Of a stretch of 64,000 bases of DNA, positions 10,078 to 18,779 are shown piece by piece. The translations under genes were made by a program, and so were the position numbers. The first letter of the stretch is position 1; each line of letters opens with the position of its first letter. Location of the stretch: positions 2,170,001 to 2,234,000 of the forward strand of contig NZ_CP033929.1 of NCBI RefSeq assembly GCF_003815915.1. Reading direction: 5' to 3'. The DNA is from Chryseobacterium indoltheticum. GTDB taxonomy: Bacteria > Bacteroidota > Bacteroidia > Flavobacteriales > Weeksellaceae. The notes beneath the pieces were generated by a model. It had not been told where the DNA came from. It searched no databases and was given only the letters and a program-made list of their open reading frames with translations.

Positions 10078-10164
10078 GGCAGCTTAATCCGCCCTCCGTT
10101 CCCGCTTTTTTGCTCGTCGTACCTCCTCGCAAAAAGAGCTCCACTCAGGTCGGGCTGCGAGATT
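10078..10164. repeat. Dispersed imperfect palindrome, family A, copy 1
   Basis: The element begins GGGCAGCTTAATCCGCC and ends TCAGGTCGGGCTGC, with inner arms GCTTTTTTGC and GCAAAAAGAGC that can form a hairpin. The same head (GGGCAGCTT..TCCGCC), poly-T arm and tail (CTCAnGTCGGGCTGC) recur at 54601-54706 between cas1 and cas2. It is non-coding and resembles a REP-like or small non-autonomous element. Confidence 0.65.
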
Positions 10165-10220
10165 CGAAAGTAATTGAAAGGTAGGAATCAATATTTAATA
10201 CTAATTTTAATAAATCATTT

Positions 10221-10253
10221 AGCCTTGTCAAGGCTCAAAACCTTGACAAGGTT
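10221..10253. repeat. Paired palindromes of the CCTTGWCAAGG type
   Basis: Two 15-bp palindromes, AGCCTTGTCAAGGCT (10221-10235) and AACCTTGACAAGGTT (10239-10253), are near reverse complements of each other and lie just upstream of the isomerase start. They can form two small hairpins or one large one. Confidence 0.7.
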
Positions 10254-10269
10254 AATTAAAAATCAAACT

Positions 10270-11550
10270 ATGATTATAGGAAAAGATATCATTGAACAAT
10301 ACAATAAAAACGAAGTTGAAAACTTTAATTCAGACTTTGATTTTCTTCAAAATAAATTAACAAAAGCAGGTTCCAACGTTGCTGAGATTGTCAACAAAAT
10401 TGCCGATTTTCAGGTAGCAATTCCAAGTTGGGCTTTAGGCGCAGGTGGAACCCGTTTCGGAAGATTTTCTTACGGTGGCGAACCTTCTTCTTTGGAGCAG
10501 AAATTAGACGATGTAGGATTGATTCACGCTTTAACGCATTCTGCGGGAGCTGTTTCATTGCATATTCCTTGGGATATTCCGAGTGATGTGAAAGCGATTA
10601 AAGAAAAAGCAGTTTCTCACGGACTTGTTTTTGATGCGATGAATTCTAACACGTTTCAGGATCAGCCGGGAGCAAAACAATCGTATAAATTTGGTTCTTT
10701 AAACGCTGCAAATGAAGATTCTAGAGCGTATGCAGTTGAACACAACAAAGAAGTAATAAGAATTGGAAAAGAATTAGATTCAAAAAGTTTAACCGTTTGG
10801 TTGGCAGACGGATCAAGTTTTCCGGGACAGCTGAATTTCCAGACCGCTTTGTCAAATACTGAAAAAAGTTTAAAAGAAATCTACGCAGGAATGCCTGAAG
10901 ACTGGAAGCTTTTTATTGAATATAAACCTTACGAGCCGAATTTCTATTCAACAACCATTCAGGATTGGGGAACTTCTTTTATGCTGGCAAACGCTTGTGG
11001 TGAAAGAGCTTTCACGTTGGTTGATCTTGGGCATCATTTACCGAATTCAAATATTGAGCAAATCGTTGCAACCTTGATGTATAAAGGAAAATTAGGAGGT
11101 TTCCACTTTAATGACAGCAAATATGGAGATGATGATTTAACGGTTGGTTCTATTAAGCCTTATGCTTTGTTCTTGATTTTCAATGAATTAGTATACGGAA
11201 TGGAAAACAATCCAAACAATCCTTATCCGGCTTGGATGATAGATGCAAGTCACAATATCAAAGATCCGTTGGAAGATTTATTACAATCTCTAGAAGCAAT
11301 TTTAATTGCTTATGCGACAGCACTTTTAGTTGATCAGAAAGCATTAAAAGAAGCGCAACAAAATAATGATGTTGTGTTGGCGCAGGATATTTTGCAGAAC
11401 GCATACAGAACCGATGTTCGTCCGTTACTGAGAGCAGCAAGATTACAGACAGGTGCCGCTTTAGACCCAATCGCAACATACAGAAACCTAAAAGTAAGAG
11501 AGCAATTGATTTCCGAAAGAGGTCTTAATGTTAAAGCAACAGGATTATAA
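10270..11550 (+). CDS. rhaI: L-rhamnose isomerase (Pseudomonas stutzeri-type)
   Basis: A 426-residue TIM-barrel metal-dependent isomerase that converts L-rhamnose to L-rhamnulose in the cytoplasm. It closely follows the well-studied P. stutzeri enzyme: VAIPSWALGAGGTRFGRF, VSLHIPWD, FDAMNSNTF, LTVWLADGSSFPGQ, YEPNFYSTTIQDWGTSF, LVDLGHHLPN and GGFHFNDSKYGDDDL. The metal-binding Glu (IEYKPYEP), Asp and His (DLGHH) and Asp (FNDSK) are present. The start at ATG 10270 is chosen because homology begins there (MIIGKDIIEQYN). An upstream in-frame start at 10174 would translate the palindromic repeat. It differs from the enterobacterial RhaA lineage. Confidence 0.93.
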   Translation: MIIGKDIIEQYNKNEVENFNSDFDFLQNKLTKAGSNVAEIVNKIADFQVAIPSWALGAGGTRFGRFSYGGEPSSLEQKLDDVGLIHALTHSAGAVSLHIPWDIPSDVKAIKEKAVSHGLVFDAMNSNTFQDQPGAKQSYKFGSLNAANEDSRAYAVEHNKEVIRIGKELDSKSLTVWLADGSSFPGQLNFQTALSNTEKSLKEIYAGMPEDWKLFIEYKPYEPNFYSTTIQDWGTSFMLANACGERAFTLVDLGHHLPNSNIEQIVATLMYKGKLGGFHFNDSKYGDDDLTVGSIKPYALFLIFNELVYGMENNPNNPYPAWMIDASHNIKDPLEDLLQSLEAILIAYATALLVDQKALKEAQQNNDVVLAQDILQNAYRTDVRPLLRAARLQTGAALDPIATYRNLKVREQLISERGLNVKATGL

Positions 11551-11628
11551 AACCTGTTTTAAAATTGATAATTTCAGCTTTCAAGTGCAATTGAAAGTTT
11601 AATTATATGTATCCTTATATAGTTTCGT

Positions 11629-11684
11629 TAAGGGGAAAGTGTTTAGACTGTTAAGTATTTTCTTGCTGTCTAAACACTCCTTAA
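11629..11684. repeat. Long stem-loop between isomerase and kinase genes
   Basis: The left arm TTAAGG...AGTGTTTAGAC pairs with GTCTAAACACTCCTTAA. The inner 11-bp arms (11638-11648 and 11668-11678) are perfect. There is no strong T tract, so it may be an mRNA-processing or partial termination structure, or a dispersed palindrome. Confidence 0.6.
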
Positions 11685-11689
11685 TGATT

Positions 11690-11697
11690 TAATTTTG
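11690..11697 (+). promoter_or_regulatory. Promoter -7 box upstream of the sugar kinase
   Basis: TAATTTTG fits TAnnTTTG exactly. A TTG lies 24 bases upstream at 11663-11665, slightly farther than usual. This would allow the kinase and lactate dehydrogenase to be transcribed separately from the isomerase. Confidence 0.4.
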
Positions 11698-11778
11698 TAA
11701 ACTACAACGTAAACAAATTAGTGTTATTAGTGAAAATATTTGCGCTATTTGTGTTTAAATAAATAATTCATCTTAAGA

Positions 11779-13164
11779 ATGTCCAAGAAAAAGGTAACCA
11801 TAGTTTTTGATATTGGAAAGACCAATAAAAAATTCTTTTTATTTGATAAAAATTATAAAGAAGTCGTGCGCGAATATACAGAATTACCGCTTACGACAGA
11901 TGAAGACGGTTATCCGACAGAAGATCTTTCTGCATTACAAAATTGGATCAAAGATAACTTTAATGCCATTCTTGATGATGAAAACTTTGAAGTAAAAGCA
12001 ATCAATTTTTCTACATACGGAGCAAGTTTTGTACATCTTGATCAGAAAGGAAATGTTCTGACGCCTTTGTACAATTACACAAAACCGATGGATCAGGAAA
12101 TTCTTGATCTATTCTACGAAAAACACGGCAGCAAACTGAAAATTGCGCGTGAAACAGCTTCGCCACAAGCCGGAATGCTGAATTCTGGGTTACAATTGTT
12201 CTGGATGAAATATAAACACCCGGAAATATTCAAAAAAATACGTTACAGTCTTCATTTACCACAATATTTATCGTATTTGTTTACTGGAATTTGTGTGTCA
12301 GAATTTACCTCAATTGGTTGTCACACCAATCTTTGGGATTATGACAAAGCAGATTACCACGATTGGGTTTACGAAGAAGAAATTGATGCTTTATTGCCTC
12401 CAATCGTTCCAACTTCTGCAAGTATCAACACTTCTTACAGAAATAAGAAAATTAAAATCGGCGTTGGGATTCATGACAGTTCATCAGCACTTTTACCTTA
12501 TATTTTAAGTAAAAAAGAACCGTTTTTATTGCTTTCAACAGGAACCTGGAGTATTTCTTTAAACCCATTTAATGATGAAAGCTTGACTGATGAAGATATA
12601 GAAAACAACTGTCTGAATTATATGCGGATTGACGGAAAACGTGTAAAAGCATCACGTTTCTTTATGGGAAATGAATATAAAATTCAGGTTGAAAAATTAT
12701 GTGATTATTACGGAAAAGAATATGGTTTCCATAGAGAAGTAAAATTTGATCAGGATCTGTACCTTCGTTTGATGAAGCACAAAGCGATATATTTCCGCTT
12801 TGAAGGGATTATTTTAAAACGAAAAATGATTACCGCTACTGATCTCAATTCATTCGCTACCTTTGAAGAAGCCTATCACCAGCTGATGATTGAATTGATG
12901 GATCTGCAGATTCATACCATTACCAATGCCATCGGAAATTCAGAAATTAAAAATATTTACATTGACGGCGGTTTTACAGACAATGATGTCTTTATGAAAC
13001 TGATGTCTCATCATTTTCAGCATTACAATGTGATGTCTACACATTCTCCGTTGGGATCGGCTTTGGGAGCATCAATGGTGATTTCAAACAAAAAAATAGA
13101 CGAAACTTTTTTACAGCAGCACTATCAGATGAAAGTGCTTCAGCCTTTAATTTTTAATTTATAA
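11779..13164 (+). CDS. FGGY-family carbohydrate kinase, probable rhamnulokinase
   Basis: A 461-residue cytoplasmic sugar kinase. The N-terminal phosphate loop is TIVFDIGKTNKKFFLFD. The first FGGY half also has INFSTYGASFVHLD and ETASPQAGMLNSGLQLFW; the second half starts near GVGIHDSSSALLPYI and carries the ATP-site LLLSTGTWSISLNPF and the C-terminal IYIDGGFTDNDVFMKLM and PLGSALGASMV. FGGY members act on rhamnulose, fuculose, xylulose or glycerol. The position between the isomerase and the lactate-oxidising enzyme makes L-rhamnulose 1-phosphorylation the obvious role, but the sequence is distant from enterobacterial RhaB. Confidence 0.85.
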   Translation: MSKKKVTIVFDIGKTNKKFFLFDKNYKEVVREYTELPLTTDEDGYPTEDLSALQNWIKDNFNAILDDENFEVKAINFSTYGASFVHLDQKGNVLTPLYNYTKPMDQEILDLFYEKHGSKLKIARETASPQAGMLNSGLQLFWMKYKHPEIFKKIRYSLHLPQYLSYLFTGICVSEFTSIGCHTNLWDYDKADYHDWVYEEEIDALLPPIVPTSASINTSYRNKKIKIGVGIHDSSSALLPYILSKKEPFLLLSTGTWSISLNPFNDESLTDEDIENNCLNYMRIDGKRVKASRFFMGNEYKIQVEKLCDYYGKEYGFHREVKFDQDLYLRLMKHKAIYFRFEGIILKRKMITATDLNSFATFEEAYHQLMIELMDLQIHTITNAIGNSEIKNIYIDGGFTDNDVFMKLMSHHFQHYNVMSTHSPLGSALGASMVISNKKIDETFLQQHYQMKVLQPLIFNL

Positions 13165-13238
13165 TTAATAGTTAATGCGTAGAAAGTTTTAGCCCTAAAA
13201 ACTAAAAACCATTGACTAAAAACAACCAACAACTAGTT

Positions 13239-14390
13239 ATGTCATTTCCATTTGATACCCGTTACGCTTCGCTTGAACTTTTAATCGAAAAAGCAAAAAA
13301 AAGAATGCCCCGTTTCGCTTTCGAATATCTCGATGGCGGATGTAACGAAAACATCAACCGAGACAGAAATACAAGCGAATTGAGAGAAGTTCTGCTTCGC
13401 CCGCAATATCTGAATAATAATTATGCGGAAGCCAATATGGAAACTGAATTGTTTGGTGTAAAATATTCTGCACCTTTCGGAATTTCTCCTGTTGGTTTGC
13501 AAGGATTGATGTGGCCCAATGCTCCGGAAATTTTAGCGAAAGCAGCCTTTAAACATAATATTCCTTTCATATTAAGTACGGTAACGACAAGCAGTCTTGA
13601 AAGAATTTCTGAATTAACAGAAGGAAAAGCCTGGTATCAATTATACCATCCGAGAGAAGAGTGGTTGCGTGACGATATTCTAGACCGTTGCGAAGCTTCA
13701 GGTTACGATGTTTTGGTTGTTTTAGCAGACGTTCCGACTTTTGGATACAGAGCAAAAGAAATCAGAAATGGTTTGGCAATGCCTCCTCAATTGAATTTCA
13801 GGAACGTTTCACAAGCTTTGGTAAAACCGGAATGGTGTCTGGAAATAATGAAACACGGAGTTCCAAGTTTTAAGACCATGGAAAAATACATGGATAAAAA
13901 TATGGGCGTGAAACAATTGGGACAGTTCATGAATTCTACATTTTCCGGAAGATTAAATTCAGACAGAATAAAAGCAATTCGCGATAAATGGAAAGGAAAA
14001 TTGGTCATTAAAGGGGTGGCTTCAGACGAAGATGCTGCAGAAGCAGTTCGTTTAGGATTCGACGGAATGATTATATCAAATCACGGTGGAAGGCAGCTTG
14101 ATGCAGGAGAATCTACGATTGCTGTAGTGAAAGACATCAGTGAAAAATACAAAGGTCAAATCAAAATAATGATGGATAGCGGCGTAAGAACTGGTCCGGA
14201 TGTTGCCCGCGCTTTGAGTTGTGGCGCAGAATTTACCTTTATGGGAAGAACCTTTATGTATGCAGTCGGTGCTTTAGGCGATAAAGGCGGTGATCATATT
14301 ATTGAGATGCTAAAAATGCAGTTCAGACAAGTGATGGAGCAGGTTTGTTGTGAAAAAACAACTGATCTACAGAACTTTAGAGTGAAGTAA
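13239..14390 (+). CDS. lldD: FMN-dependent L-lactate dehydrogenase (alpha-hydroxy-acid oxidase family)
   Basis: A 383-residue FMN TIM-barrel enzyme that oxidises L-lactate to pyruvate. Family landmarks are FEYLDGGCNENINRDRN, LRPQYL, PFGISPVGLQGLMWPNAPE, the FMN/substrate segment IIKGVASDEDAA-like, the catalytic His with Arg in ISNHGGRQLD, and the phosphate-binding MDSGVRTGPDVARAL and FMGRTFMYAVGALG. ATG 13239 is chosen because homology starts at FPFDTRYAS; an upstream TTG at 13212 is unlikely. It follows the kinase by 74 bases. Lactaldehyde oxidation by the upstream SDR domain yields L-lactate, so this gene completes the path to pyruvate. Mandelate or glycolate as substrate cannot be excluded. 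Confidence 0.85.
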   Translation: MSFPFDTRYASLELLIEKAKKRMPRFAFEYLDGGCNENINRDRNTSELREVLLRPQYLNNNYAEANMETELFGVKYSAPFGISPVGLQGLMWPNAPEILAKAAFKHNIPFILSTVTTSSLERISELTEGKAWYQLYHPREEWLRDDILDRCEASGYDVLVVLADVPTFGYRAKEIRNGLAMPPQLNFRNVSQALVKPEWCLEIMKHGVPSFKTMEKYMDKNMGVKQLGQFMNSTFSGRLNSDRIKAIRDKWKGKLVIKGVASDEDAAEAVRLGFDGMIISNHGGRQLDAGESTIAVVKDISEKYKGQIKIMMDSGVRTGPDVARALSCGAEFTFMGRTFMYAVGALGDKGGDHIIEMLKMQFRQVMEQVCCEKTTDLQNFRVK

Positions 14391-14430
14391 TACGATCTTA
14401 AATTTTAATAAATCAATTCATATTATAATT

Positions 14431-14874
14431 ATGATTAAGAAAATAATTTTTACCATCAGTTTTTTACTGGCGTTCGTTGTATTCGGACAGAAAAAGAACG
14501 ACAAAGATGTTGTTGCTGATGCTGCCGAAAAACTTCGCTTAGCAATGGTAAGCGGTGATAAAGCAATGTTGGAATCTTTGATTTTACCTGAATTAACATA
14601 TGGTCATTCGGGAGGACATATTGATGACGCTACAGAATTTGTCGAAAAATTAGTAAGTAAAAAATCAGATTTTGTAACCATTGATATTACCAACCAAACG
14701 GTAAATATTGTAGGAAATACGGCAATTGTTCGTCACCATTTCTACGCAACGACTGCTGATCTTGGAAAAGCTCCGGGTGATGTAACATTGGATATTGTAT
14801 TGGTTTGGGTGAAAACCGGAAAAAATTGGAAATTACTTGCCCGACAAGCCGTAAAATCTGAAAAGAAGAAATAA
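14431..14874 (+). CDS. Exported NTF2-like (SnoaL/DUF4440) protein
   Basis: A 147-residue protein with a signal peptide, MIKKIIFTISFLLAFVVFGQ, and then a cone-shaped NTF2-like fold typical of DUF4440: VVADAAEKLRLAMVSGDKAMLESL, LPELTYGHSGGHIDDATEFVEKL, and NTAIVRHHFYAT..LDIVLVWVKTGKNWKLLARQAVK. Such proteins bind or isomerise small molecules, but this one has no assignable reaction. It lies 40 bases after lldD and just before a terminator, so it is probably the last gene of the rhamnose operon. Its periplasmic location sets it apart from the cytoplasmic enzymes upstream. Confidence 0.8.
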   Translation: MIKKIIFTISFLLAFVVFGQKKNDKDVVADAAEKLRLAMVSGDKAMLESLILPELTYGHSGGHIDDATEFVEKLVSKKSDFVTIDITNQTVNIVGNTAIVRHHFYATTADLGKAPGDVTLDIVLVWVKTGKNWKLLARQAVKSEKKK

Positions 14875-14895
14875 ATTATTTAAATTATAAAAACA

Positions 14896-14927
14896 AAATT
14901 CGTAAAGTGAACTTCACGAATTTTTTT
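14896..14927. terminator. Terminator between the rhamnose operon and the GntR gene
   Basis: AAATTCGTAAAG pairs with CTTCACGAATTT and is followed by a T run on the plus strand; the flanking A run makes it usable from the minus strand too. It sits between convergent genes. Confidence 0.8.
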
Positions 14928-14939
14928 ATGAACAAATTT

Positions 14940-15986
14940 CTATAGAGAATCTCTTTCAATATATTTAAAGACATTATTCACCTGCTCTTTCTTATTTTTT
15001 AAAACCATGTACGCTGCAGATTCTGCCATTGCTTTAAAATCTGTGGTGATTACGGTAATTCCCAGTAATTCTTTCAAAGGGGTTTCGTTATAAGAAATAA
15101 TGCCGATGTCTTTTCCCAGTTCAAGATTTTTCTGCCTGATTTGCTTTACCAAATTTACCAGATCACGCTCCCGAATGGTGATGAATATATCCTTATCCTG
15201 AAGTTCCATGTCGGGATATATTTCATCCAAAATTTCATAATCCAGTTTAAAATCTTCACAAAACTTCTCAAAACCACGTACGATGCGGAAAGGATAGGGG
15301 TGAATTGACTTATCGGGATAAACCAAAATGATCTTCTCGTATTTTTTTATTTTTTCTAAGCCTTCCTTCAAAGCATTATAGATATCATGCTCAAAATCCT
15401 GAAAAATCGTACCGTATTCTCCCGAAATATTAGGCTTGGTATTATCAAGCAACAACAATTTATTCTTTGGAATTTTTTCAATCATTTCAATAACCTCTTT
15501 TGTCGAACTCGTATGCTTCGACTGTTCATCTCGGAAGTGAGGCATGATGACATAATAATCAAATCCGCCAAGATTTTTTTTCAAAGCATTAATGAAAAGC
15601 GTTTCGTCACAATGATAAATATACATCTCAACATTCCCTTTGGTACCGATTGCATTGACGAAATAATTGTAGATCATCATCTTGTAAGTACTCGGTTTGT
15701 TGATCAGAAAGAAGATATTAATGATGTCATTCTTATTGATGCGTGAAATATAATATCCTTTTCCTTTTACAGACTCTATAATTTGCCTTTTGCGCAGTTC
15801 TTTATAAGCTTTTTCAACGGTGTCCCTCGACAGAAAACATGATTCACTAAGCTCATTGATTGAAGGAATTTTTTCCCCGATCTTTATTTCCCCGCCATCG
15901 ATTCCATTCAGAATAGAATCAACAATCTGTTTGTATTTAGGAACTCTGGAGTTTTCATTGATATTTATTTCGAACGTTTCAGCCAT
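14940..15986 (-). CDS. GntR-family transcriptional regulator with LacI/periplasmic-binding-type effector domain
   Basis: A 348-residue repressor or activator. Residues about 8-78 form the GntR winged helix: VPKYKQIVDSILNGIDGGEIKIGEKIPSINEL followed by SRDTVEKAYKELRKRQIIESVKGKGYYI. Residues about 85-340 resemble a sugar-binding-protein-type effector domain (INIFFLINKPSTYKMMIYNYF, DYYVIMPHF, KLLLLDNTKP, GIISYNETPLKELLGITVITTDF). This combination is common for sugar regulators in Bacteroidota. It converges on the rhamnose operon and sits between it and the pectinase genes, so it is the most likely local regulator of rhamnose use. The effector (rhamnose or rhamnulose-1-phosphate) is a guess. Confidence 0.88.
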   Translation of the reverse strand: MAETFEININENSRVPKYKQIVDSILNGIDGGEIKIGEKIPSINELSESCFLSRDTVEKAYKELRKRQIIESVKGKGYYISRINKNDIINIFFLINKPSTYKMMIYNYFVNAIGTKGNVEMYIYHCDETLFINALKKNLGGFDYYVIMPHFRDEQSKHTSSTKEVIEMIEKIPKNKLLLLDNTKPNISGEYGTIFQDFEHDIYNALKEGLEKIKKYEKIILVYPDKSIHPYPFRIVRGFEKFCEDFKLDYEILDEIYPDMELQDKDIFITIRERDLVNLVKQIRQKNLELGKDIGIISYNETPLKELLGITVITTDFKAMAESAAYMVLKNKKEQVNNVFKYIERDSL

Positions 15987-16336
15987 GACTTTTCGGTAAG
16001 AGAAATTATTTTAATTAAACTAAATCTAATTTGAAAAAAGATTAGTGCCAGAAGACAAGTTACAAAAATTTACATTAATTGATAAATGTCATTTATTTTT
16101 ATTAAAACGTATTTAATTGTTTGATTTTTAATAGGTTTTTATCAGCCTTTATATGACTTATCTTTTTTGAAAATCACCAATTTCATGACATAGAATTAAA
16201 ATGCGTTGTTTCGATTAAAAAAAAGTAATGCGGAATTCTAGTTTTGTTTATTATATTTTTGAAAAAATTAATAAAATATTAAATCATTTTTTACATTGTC
16301 TAAATTTCTATGAAACTCTAAAAATCTTAAACACAA
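15987..16336. other. AT-rich intergenic region upstream of the GntR gene
   Basis: About 350 bases with no reading frame, tRNA-like structure or exact TAnnTTTG box that I can see. It must contain the GntR promoter on the minus strand. Confidence 0.35.
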
Positions 16337-16371
16337 ACAAAAAAGCCTGCTCTTTTCAGAACAGACTTCAA
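16337..16371 (-). terminator. Terminator of the minus-strand glycosidase gene
   Basis: On the minus strand GTCTGTTCT pairs with AGAGCAGGC around a short A-rich loop and is followed by TTTTTTG. It lies about 20 bases past the stop of the 711-residue glycosidase. Confidence 0.7.
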
Positions 16372-16392
16372 TTAATATGAATGTGAAATTTT

Positions 16393-18528
16393 TTAAGGCA
16401 TTTTTTTGAAACCTTCAGCTTTTATTTTCCAGCTTCCATCTTTTGGAAAACCAGGGAATTCCCCGGTAGAATTATCCCAACCTTCAAGCATCATCGCAAC
16501 AGTTGTTAAAACGCCACCGTTTCCGGGAAGATATATTCTAAGACGTTTATCTTGGAAATTATGTCCGTTTTTAAGATATGTATTGGTTTGAATATTCATA
16601 AAAAGTGCATCCAACGCTTTATTCGGAAGTCCAAGTCTTGCTGCATTCATTGCGGTCATTGGGAAATCCCAACCCCAAGTGTGCTCCCAATTCCATCTTT
16701 CCCAAACGATATCCAACGTATTTTTCATTATTTTTTTATTCAGTTTCGGAGATTCAGGAACCATTCCTAATGCTCCCAAAACTGCAGGGTGATCGGTCAT
16801 CCATTTTGGAAATGTGAAAGAATCTTTCGCTGATTCTGTTGACAAATAAACACCATCCTGAACCGGAAGTGGAGCTAATTTATTGATCACATCATCCCAT
16901 TTTTTATCTCTTGGCTGTCCCAATCTTTCTTTCCATTGCTGGGCTACTTTCAAAGCCCAATCCCAATACGCAACTTCATAAGTTGGGTTGTATGTATCTT
17001 TCGCCGGGAAAACTTCCTGTGCAGGAATTACGCCTTTTCCTAAGTTATAACGGTTTTTCTCTTTATCATACGTTGCAAAATCTGCCATAAAATCTGCCGT
17101 TGCAAAAATCAGATCTTTATATTTTTCCAATACTTTTTTATCATTACTATTGCGGTACAAAAGTTCGGTCATATAAATGATATGCGGCTGTTCCCAGATC
17201 AAAAATGCAGCAACAGAAGACGGACTTTCATTTCCTTCATTATCTGACATTTTAATCCAACGAACGCCTTTATAACCTTGTCTTTCAGCTAATTTTTTAG
17301 CTTTATCGAAAGATCTGAAATAATAATCCAATTGTTTTTCCAAAATTTCAGGTCTTCCCCATAAAGCATAATGTACACCGTGCCACCAATGCATTTCTGT
17401 ATGCGGTTTTCCGTACCAACTGTTGAAAGTTAAACCTGTTTCCTGCGGCGGATTGCTTCCTCCACACTGTACTTTGGTTAAATATTCTGACAAGACAACT
17501 CTTCTTTCCAATTCATTGGCTCTCGGATCTGTACTTCCTTCAAAATCAACGGCAGCACCGCTTTTCCAGAACGATTCCCATCCTGCTGCACTTTCTTTCT
17601 CAGCATCAACGAATAATGTTCTATTAGATTTTGGATTTTTAGCTGAAAATTCAACGCTTAATTCTAATTTTTTATTTTTAGAAGAAGGTTCGTAAACGAA
17701 ATAATGTTTTCCGGCTTCCCGAAGTTTTCCTTCTGTAAAATTAAGTTGAGTATAATAATCGGTGCTTTGCAATTTATGCTGAATCAAACCTTGCGTTGAT
17801 TGTGACGAAACAATTTTCGTGGTGTGATCGTTTTCATTTCCATAAAATGCTGCATCATCCAAAAATTGTCCGGTTGGAGACGGGTAGCGTGCAAAAACCT
17901 TCAATCTGTTTTTAGAAATCAAATCTGATTCAATTTTAACTCCGATCTTATCTGAATTCTGGAAAGAAGCAGTCCACACTTTTACAGGAGTTCCTTCCAA
18001 AGAAAATTCACTGGTAATAATTCCGGTCCACAAATCTATTTTCTGATTGATGTTTGTGAGGTCTGAAATTTTTGCTTTCTGACCGTCTTTTTTAAGCAGC
18101 TCAATCCCGATATTTCCCAATTGCAAACGGTGTTGGTTCACACGAAAATAATCAACAGCACCTTTATTTCTTTCTGGTTCTTTAATCTGAACACTGTACA
18201 AAGCTTTTCTTCCGTCGTTATTGAAATCGTAAGCTCTTAAAGTTTCTTCGAATTTATAACTTTCTTTATTGGGAAAACTGTTCCAGCCCCATTCTGACTG
18301 TGTTCCCAATGAAACTCCGTTTTTGTAATATTCAGGAAATGACTGCATTCCGGTAATATCAACCGTGTAGGCGAATTTCCCGTTTCCAACCGTCAAAGTA
18401 GAAAGTGTGTCAGCTTTTGTGTTGACAACATTGTGACGCTGTACGACCTTCTTTCGGTCAATTTTCTGGGCATTAAGTGAAGAAAATCCAACGCAGAAAA
18501 GACTCAGATATATTGCAATTTTTTTCAT
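16393..18528 (-). CDS. Exported (alpha/alpha)6-barrel glycosidase-like protein
   Basis: A 711-residue protein with a signal peptide ending SSLNAQ. An N-terminal beta-rich domain (to about residue 340; LTVGNGKFAYTVDITGMQ) is followed by a helical barrel containing TEMHWWHGVHYALWGRPEIL, NEGNESPSSVAAFLIWEQP, YEVAYWDWALKVAQQW and WNWEHTWGWDFPMTAMNAARLG. The layout recalls clan GH-L and GH95-type glycosidases, where acidic residues in such helix-loop segments are catalytic. I cannot name a GH family or a substrate. The pectin context suggests a side-chain or rhamnogalacturonan linkage. It follows the DUF4450-like gene on the same strand but is separated by 251 bases of palindromic repeats. Confidence 0.7.
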   Translation of the reverse strand: MKKIAIYLSLFCVGFSSLNAQKIDRKKVVQRHNVVNTKADTLSTLTVGNGKFAYTVDITGMQSFPEYYKNGVSLGTQSEWGWNSFPNKESYKFEETLRAYDFNNDGRKALYSVQIKEPERNKGAVDYFRVNQHRLQLGNIGIELLKKDGQKAKISDLTNINQKIDLWTGIITSEFSLEGTPVKVWTASFQNSDKIGVKIESDLISKNRLKVFARYPSPTGQFLDDAAFYGNENDHTTKIVSSQSTQGLIQHKLQSTDYYTQLNFTEGKLREAGKHYFVYEPSSKNKKLELSVEFSAKNPKSNRTLFVDAEKESAAGWESFWKSGAAVDFEGSTDPRANELERRVVLSEYLTKVQCGGSNPPQETGLTFNSWYGKPHTEMHWWHGVHYALWGRPEILEKQLDYYFRSFDKAKKLAERQGYKGVRWIKMSDNEGNESPSSVAAFLIWEQPHIIYMTELLYRNSNDKKVLEKYKDLIFATADFMADFATYDKEKNRYNLGKGVIPAQEVFPAKDTYNPTYEVAYWDWALKVAQQWKERLGQPRDKKWDDVINKLAPLPVQDGVYLSTESAKDSFTFPKWMTDHPAVLGALGMVPESPKLNKKIMKNTLDIVWERWNWEHTWGWDFPMTAMNAARLGLPNKALDALFMNIQTNTYLKNGHNFQDKRLRIYLPGNGGVLTTVAMMLEGWDNSTGEFPGFPKDGSWKIKAEGFKKMP

Positions 18529-18555
18529 TTTTAAATTTTTATTTTGCTTTTATTT

Positions 18556-18690
18556 ACCGCAAAAGAGACAAAAGATTTTCTTGTATTCTTTAGCTATTCA
18601 AAAGGTGGCAAAATGACAATAAAAAATCAGACATTTTGTAAACTTTTGAATTTCTTATTTTCAATAATTTCTTTTGAACCTTTTGCGGTT
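18556..18690. repeat. Inverted repeat of the ACCGCAAAAG type
   Basis: ACCGCAAAAG...CAAAAGA at the left (18556-18574) faces CTTTTGAACCTTTTGCGGTT at the right (18671-18690). The spacer is AT-rich and has no gene I trust. It looks like a dispersed palindromic element. Confidence 0.55.
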
Positions 18691-18714
18691 ATATTATTTA
18701 ATTATTTTATTTTT

Positions 18715-18773
18715 TGCCACGAATACACAAATATTTTTTTATTAGTCATTATTTAATTCGTGCATTCGTGGCA
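18715..18773. repeat. Inverted repeat of the TGCCACGAAT type
   Basis: TGCCACGAATACACAAAT pairs with ATTCGTGCATTCGTGGCA at 16 of 18 positions. It ends seven bases from the stop of the minus-strand DUF4450-like gene and may act as its transcript end. Confidence 0.65.
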
Positions 18774-18779
18774 TTAAAC

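Noticed and set aside
10174..10269. Upstream extension of the rhamnose isomerase
   Set aside because: The extra residues would be encoded by a palindromic repeat and have no counterpart in known isomerases, whose homology starts at MIIGKDI.
18544..18756. 70-codon plus-strand frame near the glycosidase genes
   Set aside because: It consists almost entirely of two inverted repeats and has no recognisable protein features.
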